From Streptomyces sp. RP5T (GTDB lineage Bacteria; Actinomycetota; Actinomycetes; Streptomycetales; Streptomycetaceae), in NCBI RefSeq assembly GCF_003933965.1, contig NZ_RSAJ01000004.1, forward strand, positions 1 to 48,204: DNA of 48,204 nucleotides. Reading direction: 5' to 3'. A program made the translations under genes and the position numbers. Shown piece by piece: positions 36,907-45,058 of this stretch; position 1 is the first letter of the stretch, and the number at the start of each line of letters is the position of its first letter. The notes under the pieces are model-generated. The model was not told the DNA's origin and did not search any database. It saw nothing but the letters and a program-made list of their open reading frames with translations.

Positions 36907-37562
36907 GGGTTCTGCCCCTTGATGAGCTTGGGCAGGTCCTTGGTGTAGTCGTCCACGGTGGCGTCCTCGCCGTAGAGGACGTACCCCTTGTCGGTCTTCG
37001 GGGAGAACGCGACGACCTGGGTGCCGTGCACCGAGACGGTCTTGCCGGTCTTCTTGTCCTTGTGGGTCGGCTCGATGGAGATGCCCAAGGTGCGCGCGCT
37101 CGCCTGGATGGTGGCGAAGTCGCCGGTCAGGCCCACGAAGCTGGTGTCGATGCCCTTGAGCCACTTGCCGAGTTCGGGGGCGGTGTCGCGGGCCGGGTCG
37201 GTGGTGACGAACACGACGGTCAGCTTGTCCTGCTCGGACTTCGGGAGCTGCTTCTTCGCGACGGCGATGTTGTTCATCGTCAGCGGGCAGATGTCGGGGC
37301 AGTGGGTGTAGCCGAAGTAGACCAGCGTCGGCCTGTCCTTCGTCTCCTTGCGGAGGTCGTACTTCTGGCCCTTGGTGTCGGTGAGGACCATGTCCGGCTT
37401 CTCGAACGGCTGGTCGAGGACGGTGGCCGCCTTGTCCGATCCGGCCTCCTCCGAGACCACCGACACGGGCGAGCTGCCGCTGTCGTCACCGCTGCCGCAG
37501 GCGGAGAGGGTCAGGGTGGCGGCGGCGACCAGCGCGGCCGCGGCGAACATCTTCTTGCGCAT
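36903..37562 (-). CDS. sco: Sco-family copper chaperone lipoprotein
   Basis: A 219-residue SCO1/SenC protein with a thioredoxin fold. The lipobox is LSAC (Cys 22). The copper-binding CxxxC is HCPDIC (Cys 88, Cys 92), and the third ligand is the His in SVHGTQVV near 173. Sco delivers copper to the CuA site of cytochrome oxidase and, in Streptomyces, to GlxA (family knowledge). The ATG at 37562 follows GGGA at about 9 bases. It comes first after a strong hairpin and leads the sco-ecuC-copCD-dtpA series. Confidence 0.95.
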   Translation of the reverse strand: MRKKMFAAAALVAAATLTLSACGSGDDSGSSPVSVVSEEAGSDKAATVLDQPFEKPDMVLTDTKGQKYDLRKETKDRPTLVYFGYTHCPDICPLTMNNIAVAKKQLPKSEQDKLTVVFVTTDPARDTAPELGKWLKGIDTSFVGLTGDFATIQASARTLGISIEPTHKDKKTGKTVSVHGTQVVAFSPKTDKGYVLYGEDATVDDYTKDLPKLIKGQNP

Positions 37563-37593
37563 ATCAAAATGTCCCAGATGTAAGTTTTTCGGT

Positions 37594-37624
37594 GCGCGCC
37601 GGGGTCGTACGGACCCCGGCGCGC
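37594..37624 (-). terminator. 13-pair hairpin between ycnI and sco
   Basis: The arms (37594-37606 and 37612-37624, GCGCGCCGGGGTC and complement) pair perfectly around a five-base loop, 17 bases after the ycnI stop and 31 bases before the sco start. It may end the ycnI transcript, or reduce read-through so that ycnI is made in greater amount than sco. Confidence 0.8.
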
Positions 37625-37641
37625 GTCCCGCGGGTACAGGG

Positions 37642-38379
37642 TCAGGCGTCGCTGCGCCGGCGGCCGGCGAGCACGCCGTAGGCCACGCCCAGGGCGCCGA
37701 CGACGATGCCGACCACCCCGAGCACACGGGCGGTGGTGTCACTGCTGTCGCCGTCGGAGGCCTCGGTGGTCGCGGCGGCGTTCTCGGTCTTGTCGTCCGC
37801 GTCCTCTGCGGCCGTGGAGCCGTGGTGGCCGTCCTCGGAGGCCGCGGACAGGGCCAGCACGGGAGCCGGCGTCTCGGGCTCCTCCGCGCCGTCCTCCTGG
37901 ACCTCGATCCAGCGCACGACCTCGTTGTTGGAGTACGTCTGGATCGCCTTGAAGACCAGTTCGTCGGCGTTCTCGGGCAGGGCACCGACGGAGACCGGGA
38001 ACTTCTCGAAGTAGCCCGGCTGGATGCCGCCGTCCTTGCCGGTGGCGGTCCAGGTGACCTTGGAGACGGCCTCGGCGATCTTCTCGCCGTGCAGTTCGAG
38101 CGGCTTGGCGAGCTTGGACTTGGTGACCTCGATCTTCCAGCCCGGCATCGGCTCCGGCATGACCGAGGCCAGCGGGTGGTCGGCCGGGAAGTTGACCTCG
38201 AGCTTGGTGGTGGAGGCGTTGTCGCGCTCGTTGGGGACCTTGAAGTCCACGACCGCGTAGCCGCCCTTGGCCGCGGTGCCCTCGGCCTGCACGCTGACGT
38301 GCGCGAACGCGGGCGAGGAGAGGACGACGACCGCGGTGGCGGCGACGGCACCGGTGGCGGCGAGACGAGAAGCCTTCAT
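37642..38379 (-). CDS. YcnI-family copper-binding membrane-anchored protein
   Basis: A 245-residue protein with a signal peptide (1-26) and mature N-terminal His 27 (AHVSVQ), the copper-binding position in YcnI. The DUF1775 domain (about 27-155) is followed by a low-complexity acidic/Thr/Ala stretch with HH (about 170-215) and a C-terminal membrane helix ending GRRRSDA. YcnI binds Cu(II) by a single-His brace and is thought to work with CopC-CopD. The ATG at 38379 has CGGAG 9 bases upstream. Confidence 0.93.
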   Translation of the reverse strand: MKASRLAATGAVAATAVVVLSSPAFAHVSVQAEGTAAKGGYAVVDFKVPNERDNASTTKLEVNFPADHPLASVMPEPMPGWKIEVTKSKLAKPLELHGEKIAEAVSKVTWTATGKDGGIQPGYFEKFPVSVGALPENADELVFKAIQTYSNNEVVRWIEVQEDGAEEPETPAPVLALSAASEDGHHGSTAAEDADDKTENAAATTEASDGDSSDTTARVLGVVGIVVGALGVAYGVLAGRRRSDA

Positions 38380-38423
38380 GAAAGAGCACTCCGCTTCGAA
38401 AAGGGATTCCTGTGACGAGGGAT

Positions 38424-38441
38424 GCGCGTGCGCACACGCGC
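38424..38441. terminator. Hairpin between the membrane protein gene and ycnI
   Basis: GCGCGTG (38424-38430) and CACGCGC (38435-38441) surround a four-base loop in the 155-base gap upstream of ycnI. It may be a terminator for the gene ending at 38535 or an operator for ycnI. Confidence 0.45.
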
Positions 38442-38534
38442 GTGCCGCACGACGGCGGCCCCTCTCACATCCCGGGGAAGTCCAAGGGCTCGGGAGCGCA
38501 GGAACTCGGGAGGCGGAGCGGTGGTCGCGTCGTG

Positions 38535-39341
38535 TCAGGCGGCGAGGACGAGCCCGGCGGCGGCCGGCGGCCCGCGCCTGATCACGGTGTGCTGGAGTGC
38601 CCGGGTACGCGGTCGGGGCGGCGCGAGCGACGCCGCCACGGGGATGCGCGGTCCGGCCTCGGGCGCCCCCGGCAACCCCGCGCGCAGGGCACGCACCAGC
38701 GCGAGCGCCCCGCGCAGGGACCGTACGAGCGCCCCTTCCGCGAACGAGTGCGCCGAGGACGTGGAGAGTTCGGCGAGCCGTAGCAGCGCCAGGTCCCCGT
38801 GCCGCAGCAGCCACCCGGCGGCGACGGCCGCGAGGACGTGCCCGAGGATCATCGGCAGGGACGGCCAGATTGAGGCACCGGTCATGGCGTCCGCCGTGTG
38901 CTGCGGAGCCGCCCCCGCCGTGCCGGGGTAGAGCCGGGCGTCGGTGAGGATCTTCTGCGCCTGCGCCGGACTGATCGCCGCGGCGGTGGTCCCGCACAGC
39001 AGCCGCGCGGCCTGCCGGACCAGAGCGGTGTCGGACGCCGGCGGCATCGACGACATCGTCATCGTGGCCGTACCGTGCTGCCCGAGCCCGAACAGCACGT
39101 GCAGCACGGTCTGTCCGACCGCGAGCAGGGTCGCGATGCCCGCGAGTGAGCGGGCGCGTCCGGCGAGGGGTGCCACGACGAGAACGGTCCCGGCGAATCC
39201 CGCGCCCAGCGTCCACCACGGAACCGTGGCGCAGGAGGCGAGGGAGTGACCGGCCGCGGCCAGCACGACGCAGACCGCGGCGAACACCGCGGCCCGCAGA
39301 ACCCGGAGATCCCCTCCGGAGCGCGTGTGGGGGGCAGTCAT
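38535..39341 (-). CDS. Membrane protein with His/Met motif, linked to copper genes
   Basis: I cannot name the family. The 268-residue product has about four hydrophobic helices in the N-terminal two-thirds. A loop carries GQHGTATMTMSSMPP, rich in His and Met, typical of copper-binding segments (inference). The C-terminal ~70 residues are Arg/Ala/Pro-rich and probably cytoplasmic. It lies upstream of ycnI on the same strand and may be co-expressed with the copper group. The ATG at 39341 is the likely start. Confidence 0.75.
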   Translation of the reverse strand: MTAPHTRSGGDLRVLRAAVFAAVCVVLAAAGHSLASCATVPWWTLGAGFAGTVLVVAPLAGRARSLAGIATLLAVGQTVLHVLFGLGQHGTATMTMSSMPPASDTALVRQAARLLCGTTAAAISPAQAQKILTDARLYPGTAGAAPQHTADAMTGASIWPSLPMILGHVLAAVAAGWLLRHGDLALLRLAELSTSSAHSFAEGALVRSLRGALALVRALRAGLPGAPEAGPRIPVAASLAPPRPRTRALQHTVIRRGPPAAAGLVLAA

Positions 39342-39474
39342 GGCGGGCTCATCATCGCACTGGGCTCATGAGCGCCACACGGCAGGTCCACAAGATGACG
39401 TACGGGGCGTACGCCCGGAAGGTCACTTCTGGGGCGAGCTGCCCCACATACACCGCGCGTTACGCCCGGCGCAT

Positions 39475-39488
39475 CGCCCATATGGGCG
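39475..39488. promoter_or_regulatory. 14-base perfect palindrome upstream of the anti-sigma gene
   Basis: CGCCCATATGGGCG lies in the 230-base divergent gap between the membrane protein gene (start 39341) and the anti-sigma-type gene (start 39572). A second partial inverted repeat TACGC-ACGC-GCGTA occurs at 39510-39523. The gap also has several TACG/GTAC-type short repeats. These may be operator sites. Confidence 0.4.
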
Positions 39489-39571
39489 GCATCACGTCAA
39501 CAATGCGCTTACGCACGCGCGTAGGCGGCAATACGTAACGGTATGTCGAGCCGCGGCCAGGAGGCTGGAGC

Positions 39572-40006
39572 ATGAGCATCTGGTGGTCTCTCCATCTGCG
39601 GCGCGAGGCTGCGAGCGTGCCGCTCGCCCGGCGCCTGCTGCTCGGCACCATGGAGACCGCGGGCGTCGACCCGGACGTCTCCTACGACCTCTCCCTGGCC
39701 CTGAGCGAGGCCTGCGCCAACGCGGTGGAGCACGGCGGGGAGCGGCAGGACTCCACGGCGGCCTACCGGGTCACCGCCTACCTCGACGGCGAGAAGTGCC
39801 GGATCGAGGTCACCGACTCCGGCCCCGGCTTCGCGTCCGTGCGGCCCCGCCCCGCCCCCGTCGAGGCGGAGAGCGGCCGCGGCCTCGGTCTCATCCAGGA
39901 ACTCGCCGACCACGTCCAGATCGGCAACAAGCCGGGCCGCGGCGCCGTGGTGAGCTTCGACAAGATCCTGAAGTGGCGGGAGGGCGCACCGCTGATGGCG
40001 GTGTGA
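39572..40006 (+). CDS. Anti-sigma-factor-type serine kinase (RsbW-like HATPase)
   Basis: A 144-residue GHKL ATPase of the type that holds sigma factors of the sigma-B group or their antagonists. The N box is ALSEACANAVEH, G1 is TDSGPGF and G2 is SGRGLGLI. The start MSIWWSLHLRR is preceded by AGGAGG at 7 bases. The ATG is secure. Neither a sigma factor nor an anti-anti-sigma gene is next to it, so it is an orphan, as is common in Streptomyces. Confidence 0.92.
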   Translation: MSIWWSLHLRREAASVPLARRLLLGTMETAGVDPDVSYDLSLALSEACANAVEHGGERQDSTAAYRVTAYLDGEKCRIEVTDSGPGFASVRPRPAPVEAESGRGLGLIQELADHVQIGNKPGRGAVVSFDKILKWREGAPLMAV

Positions 40007-40125
40007 TCCGATGTCATGACTCCTGGGGTTCCGGTCTGCATACTGACCGGTGCCGGTCGCACCGACCGGTACCGGTTGCCCGGTCACCGGAGTCAGGGGA
40101 ACGCCGGGCCGTGGGGGGACTGCCG

Positions 40126-40998
40126 ATGGCGTGGACGGTTTGCGCGAGGGACGGCCGGCGGCTGTCGGTCGAGGAGCGGGGGGACCCCAAGGGGCGTCCG
40201 GTGTTCCTGCTGCACGGCACCCCCGGGAGCCGGCTCGGCCCCGCCCCGCGGCCGTCGGTCCTCTACCGCATGGGGGTCCGGCTGATCACGTTCGACCGTC
40301 CCGGATACGGCGGGTCGGACCGCAGCGTGGGCCGTACGGTCAGCGCGGCCGCCGAGGACGTCCGTCTGATCGCCGACGCGCTCGGGATCGGGCGGTTCGG
40401 TGTGGTGGGCCGGTCCGGGGGCGCCCCGCACGCGCTGGCCTGCGCGGCACTGATCCCAGAGCGCACCGCGCGGACCGGGGCGCTGGTCGGACTCGCCCCT
40501 CCGGACGCCGCCGATCTCGACTGGTTCGACGGCATGACCGAGGCCAACGTCCACGCGTACGTCAACGCGGCCGCGGGCCGGCACCGGCTCACCGCCGCGC
40601 TGGGCCTGCGCTCGCTGACGATCCGCGCCGATCCCGCGGCCATCGTCGCCGAGATGCGCAGCGGGCTGCCGGAGTCCGACCGCCGGATCGTCGCGGACGC
40701 CGGTATCCAGGACATGCTGGAGCGCAACTTCGCGGAGGGACTGCGCCGTTCCGCCGACGGGTGGGTGGACGACGTCATGGCGTTCAGCACGGGCTGGGGC
40801 TTCGACCTCACGGACATCACCGCCCCCGTCGTGCTGTGGCACGGCGCGGAGGACATCTTCGCCCCGGTCGAACACACCCGCTGGCTCGGCCGCAACATCC
40901 CCGGCGCCCTGGTCGAGGTCGAACCCGACGCGGCACACTTCGGAGCCCTCCGCGTCATGACCCGCATCATCGGCTGGGCGTCCCGCGACGACGACTGA
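40126..40998 (+). CDS. Alpha/beta hydrolase
   Basis: A 290-residue alpha/beta-fold hydrolase with oxyanion-hole LLHGTPGS, nucleophile elbow VGRSGG (Ser in GRSGG, not the usual GHSxG), acid residue in HGAEDIFAP and catalytic His in DAAHFGAL. Substrate unknown. The ATG at 40126 follows GGGGGGA. It is 119 bases after the anti-sigma gene and convergent with fxsT (15 bases between stops). It may be the last gene of the conserved block before the FxSxx module. Confidence 0.9.
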   Translation: MAWTVCARDGRRLSVEERGDPKGRPVFLLHGTPGSRLGPAPRPSVLYRMGVRLITFDRPGYGGSDRSVGRTVSAAAEDVRLIADALGIGRFGVVGRSGGAPHALACAALIPERTARTGALVGLAPPDAADLDWFDGMTEANVHAYVNAAAGRHRLTAALGLRSLTIRADPAAIVAEMRSGLPESDRRIVADAGIQDMLERNFAEGLRRSADGWVDDVMAFSTGWGFDLTDITAPVVLWHGAEDIFAPVEHTRWLGRNIPGALVEVEPDAAHFGALRVMTRIIGWASRDDD

Positions 40999-41013
40999 CT
41001 CCACCGACCCCCC

Positions 41014-44000
41014 TCACACCTGCTGCGGCTCCAGATCCCGGTCGATGCGGCGCCACTCCGCCGTCGCCGTGCTCAGCGGGTGCATCTCGCCCAGGCGCTG
41101 GACGAGTTCCGTCTCCGCCTCCTGGTGGAGCTTGGTGGCCTCCTTGTCGTGGCCCAGGGCGCGCAGAGTGATCGCGAGGTTGGCCATGGCGGCGAGTGTG
41201 TCGGGGTGGGTGGGCCCCAGTCGCTTGCGCAGCCCGGTCACGGCGAGCCGCTCCCAGTGCTCGGCCTCCTCCAGGCGGCCGAGGTCGGCGAGGGCGTTGG
41301 CCAGGCTGGCCCCCGCGCTGAGGGTGGCCGGGTGCTCGTTGCCCAGGGCCCGCGCGAGCGCGGTGTGGGCCTGTTCCGCCAGTTCGGCGGCGGTGCCGGG
41401 CTCACCGAGGGCCCGGTGATAGGTCGCCAGGTTGTTGATGCAGAACATCGTGAACGGATGCCCCGGCCCGAAGGAGTTCCGGTACCCCTCGAGCACCTCG
41501 GTGACCTGCCGTACCGCCCGCTGCGCCCCCTGCTCCGGATCGGTCGCGAGGTAGTCGGCGGCGAGATTGAGCCCGCAGGCCAGTTCCTCGGGAATGGAAC
41601 GGCCGTACCGGTCCCGGTAGCGCGTGTGGGTCTCCCACGTCTGCTCGCTCAGCTCCAGCGCCTCCGCGTGCCGCCCCGCCTTGCGCAGCGACACCGCGAG
41701 GCTCTTGTCGACCCGCAGCACCTCCGGCACATAAGGGTTCAGCACCTGCCCGAACAGCTCCCGGACCTGCCGCAGGATCTCCACCGACTCGTCGTACTCG
41801 CCGAGTTCCCGCAGGTCGCGGGCGTAGTGGCTGCGGGTGGTGAGGGTGTACGGGTGCAGCGGCCCGTCCATCGCGGTACGGCGACGCACGGTGTCCTCGT
41901 CGAGCCGCCGGGCGGCCTCGCTGTCCCCGGTGAGACGGTGGTCGATGGCGAGGTTGTTGGCGGAGCGCAGGGTCCGCGAGTGGTCCTCACCGAAGATCTC
42001 GCGGAACCCGTTGTAGTTCCGCTGGTCCAGCTCCAGCGCCTCCTTGAAACGGCCGAGCGCCCGCAGGTCGGCGGCCACGTTGCCGGAGGTGATGAGCAGG
42101 GAGGGGTGGCCGTCGTCGAGGAGCTGGCGCTGCCGGGCCAGGGTGTCCTCGTCCATCTCCCGGGCGGCCTGGTACTCGCCCTGCGAGCGCAGGATGTTGG
42201 CCAGCTCGAACCGCAAATTGAGGATCTGCTCGTCGTTGGAGTCCGCGAACTCGGTGCTCCAGAACTCGTTGAGCTGGGCGCCCAGGGTGCGGGCGAGATG
42301 GAGTTCGCCGCGCTTCCACAGGTAGCGCATGCGGTCCACCATCAGCTGCCGGGGCTCCTCCTCGGCGCACTCACGGATGTTGGAGGGGACCAGGTGCGGC
42401 CAGATCACCTCGAACTCGGGCCACTTGGCGGGGTCGTCCACCGCGTCCTCGGAAGGCCTTATGGCGGCGAGGATGCGGTGCACCTCGTGCACGGTGTCCT
42501 CGGCCACCCGCGGGTCCATGCTGTCGCGCACCGCGGCCTGCACCAGCCGGTGCACCTGGATGGAGTTGTCGGTGGCGTCGACCTTGGCCAGCGCGAACCG
42601 GTTCAGCGCCTGGGTGACCTTGCCGAGCATGTACCGGGCGCGCAGGTCCTTGTCGTACGGCAGCAGGGCCTTGATCATCGCGTCGCTGCCGACCAGGGCC
42701 ATCGAGATCGGCTCCGCGGACAAGAAGCTGCACAGTTCGAGGAGCCGGGCCGCCGCCGGTGACTCGTGGCGCAGCCGGGCCACGGAGATGTTCCAGGTGG
42801 CGCCCACCGACGACGGGTACTCCACGGCGTTGACGGCGGCCTGGACCGACAGGACCTGGGTGCTCTGGTCGCGCAACTGCTCGATGTACTCGCCGACGGG
42901 GGTGGCCGTGGTGGCCAGCCAGGCCGCCGCGACCTCGATCGCCAGGGGCAGGTCGCCGACCGCCTCGGCCACCAGGGCCGCGTCCTCCTCGCGCAGTCCG
43001 GGTACCCGCGCGGTCAGGTGCTCGACGCTCTCCTCCCGGGTGAAGACCTCGACCTCCACGGTCCGCACCCGGGTCGAGGCCGGTTTGGTGCGGGTGGTGA
43101 CCAGGAGGTGTCCGTAGACGTCGTCGGGGATCGGTCCGGTCTGGTCGCTGAAGCGGTTCAGCACCTCGTCCAGGTCCTCGACGTTGTCGAAGACCAGCAG
43201 CCAGCGCTTGTACGGGTGGCCGGCCCGCAGCGCCTGGAGCGCGGCCACGGCGGCCTCGGACACGTCGTCGCCGATGCCCGGGGCGAGCCGCCGTCCGAGG
43301 TCGGCGAGCTTGGGCGCGACCAGGTCGGCCTGTTCGGCGTCGACCCACCAGACGAGGTCGTAGTCGGGCTTGAAGCGGTTGGCGTACTCGCGGGCGAGCT
43401 GGGTCTTGCCCACGCCGCCGAGGCCGTGCAGCACCTGGGGCAACCCGCCGCCGGGAGCGCTGGTGACGAACTGCCGGCGCACCTGTTCCAGGATCGAGGA
43501 GCGGCCGGTGAAGAACGGGTAGCGGGGCTGGACGTTGGACACGCTGGTGCTGCTGTTGGGGAAGCGCGCCCCGTGCGGCCGGGCGGAGGTCTGCGGTGAG
43601 CTGGGCCGGCCCAGACCGGTCAGCAGGGCGGCTGTCGCCGTCTCCTCGTCCAGCCTGGCCAGATCGATGGTGCCGCCCCGGCTGGCGTACGGGATCTGCT
43701 GCACGTCCCCGACGCGCAGCGCGATCGGCTGGTGCTTCTGCGGGCCGCCGGAGTGCACGGTGGCCTCCCAGGCGGCCCGGGCGGTGCGGGAGCCGAGGAA
43801 GGTGGGGGAGACCACGGCGAGCGCCCGCTGCGAGCCGCCGGACACCGCTTCCGAGCCGAGCTCCAGGGTCGTCATCGACCGCAGGTCCTGGGAGGTCACC
43901 TCGAAGCGTGCCTCGCGCAGCACCGCCTCCAGCCAGTCCGCCCACATGCGGTCCTCGGAGACGTACTGGAGCAGCAGCTTCGACGGCGGCAGGGGGCGGC

Positions 44001-44979
44001 GTCGGGTGTAGGCCGCGACGTACTGGTTGCGCTTGATCTCGTTCAGGGGCGGCAGGGAGGTGACCCGGCCCCCGGTGACCACGGAGGTCAGCCGCTCGCA
44101 CGCGGTCAGCATGGAGCTGGCGACCTTGGGCGGGTCACCGAACGGGGCGAGGATCTCCTCGTAGGCGTAGTAGGGCCGGTAGGGGATCTCCACCGAGCCC
44201 CAGTAGGCGGTGAGTTCGTCGGCGTCCATGTTGCTGGGCAGGCCGTCGAAGCGCTCGCGGGCGAGGGCCCGGCCGGCGTCGACCTTGTCCTTCTCGCCGT
44301 CGTCGATGCGCATGGCGACCGGCAGGATGCGGATGCCCTTGTCGCCGTACCGCTCCTCGATGTGCTGGGCGACGGCGGCGGCGCCCTCGATGCTCTGGTC
44401 GCTGAGGGTGTAGCAGACCACCAGGGTGCTGGGCATCTGCACGGTGCAGATGTCGGCGAGGTCGCTGTGTCCGGTGCGGCTGTCGATCAGGGTGAAGTCG
44501 TAGTAGCGCTCCATGTCCGCGCGCATCGCGTCGAAGAACTGTCCGCCGCCGTAGCTGTTGTAGAAGCTGTCCCAGTCCATGTTGCCGACGATCGGGTAGT
44601 CCCGGTGCCGCATGCCCGCCGACAGGAAGTCCAGGCTGCCGGGCTCGGGGAAGGTCCAGTCCAGCGAGAGGGCGTGCGGGCGGACCCGGGCGTAGCGGCG
44701 GTGCCAGTCCGGCTCGCGGTCGGGGAGGTCGCGCAGCGCCTCACGCCGGTAGTCGTCTATCAGGTTGATCAGGCCAGGGGTGGCCTGCATTAACGAGGGC
44801 TTCAGGAACGGGTGGAAGAACCGGTGCAGACCCGGCGCCTCGAGGTCCCAGTCGACGGCGAGCACGCGATACCCGTTGGCGGCCAGGATCCAGGCCACGT
44901 TGGCGAGCGCCATGGTCCGGCCGGTCCCGCCCTTGTACGAGTAGAAGGTGATCACTGAACCCTTGCGGTTCTCGGTCAT
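41014..44979 (-). CDS. fxsT: FxsT: MinD-like ATPase, TIR-like, NB-ARC and TPR protein of an FxSxx-COOH system
   Basis: A 1321-residue multidomain protein. Residues 1-310 are a SIMIBI/MinD-ParA-type ATPase with KGGTGRT at 16-22, where the P-loop Lys is replaced by Arg. Residues ~330-460 resemble a TIR or TIR-like domain (LLLQYVSEDRMWADWLEAVL). Then an NB-ARC (STAND) module has Walker A GLGGVGKT near 517 and Walker B RWLLVFDNVED, followed by a winged-helix region. From ~850 the rest is a series of TPR repeats. This is the layout named FxsT in FxSxx-COOH systems. It probably senses a signal through the TPRs and oligomerises (by analogy with STAND proteins). The ATG at 44979 has GGGGAGGG. Confidence 0.9.
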   Translation of the reverse strand: MTENRKGSVITFYSYKGGTGRTMALANVAWILAANGYRVLAVDWDLEAPGLHRFFHPFLKPSLMQATPGLINLIDDYRREALRDLPDREPDWHRRYARVRPHALSLDWTFPEPGSLDFLSAGMRHRDYPIVGNMDWDSFYNSYGGGQFFDAMRADMERYYDFTLIDSRTGHSDLADICTVQMPSTLVVCYTLSDQSIEGAAAVAQHIEERYGDKGIRILPVAMRIDDGEKDKVDAGRALARERFDGLPSNMDADELTAYWGSVEIPYRPYYAYEEILAPFGDPPKVASSMLTACERLTSVVTGGRVTSLPPLNEIKRNQYVAAYTRRRPLPPSKLLLQYVSEDRMWADWLEAVLREARFEVTSQDLRSMTTLELGSEAVSGGSQRALAVVSPTFLGSRTARAAWEATVHSGGPQKHQPIALRVGDVQQIPYASRGGTIDLARLDEETATAALLTGLGRPSSPQTSARPHGARFPNSSTSVSNVQPRYPFFTGRSSILEQVRRQFVTSAPGGGLPQVLHGLGGVGKTQLAREYANRFKPDYDLVWWVDAEQADLVAPKLADLGRRLAPGIGDDVSEAAVAALQALRAGHPYKRWLLVFDNVEDLDEVLNRFSDQTGPIPDDVYGHLLVTTRTKPASTRVRTVEVEVFTREESVEHLTARVPGLREEDAALVAEAVGDLPLAIEVAAAWLATTATPVGEYIEQLRDQSTQVLSVQAAVNAVEYPSSVGATWNISVARLRHESPAAARLLELCSFLSAEPISMALVGSDAMIKALLPYDKDLRARYMLGKVTQALNRFALAKVDATDNSIQVHRLVQAAVRDSMDPRVAEDTVHEVHRILAAIRPSEDAVDDPAKWPEFEVIWPHLVPSNIRECAEEEPRQLMVDRMRYLWKRGELHLARTLGAQLNEFWSTEFADSNDEQILNLRFELANILRSQGEYQAAREMDEDTLARQRQLLDDGHPSLLITSGNVAADLRALGRFKEALELDQRNYNGFREIFGEDHSRTLRSANNLAIDHRLTGDSEAARRLDEDTVRRRTAMDGPLHPYTLTTRSHYARDLRELGEYDESVEILRQVRELFGQVLNPYVPEVLRVDKSLAVSLRKAGRHAEALELSEQTWETHTRYRDRYGRSIPEELACGLNLAADYLATDPEQGAQRAVRQVTEVLEGYRNSFGPGHPFTMFCINNLATYHRALGEPGTAAELAEQAHTALARALGNEHPATLSAGASLANALADLGRLEEAEHWERLAVTGLRKRLGPTHPDTLAAMANLAITLRALGHDKEATKLHQEAETELVQRLGEMHPLSTATAEWRRIDRDLEPQQV

Positions 44980-45058
44980 GGAGCCCTCCCCTGTGTAGGC
45001 CTTGCACTTCCCTCGTGCCGTACGCGCCGGGTGCCGCGGGCGGGGCCCGGCGTCGCGC

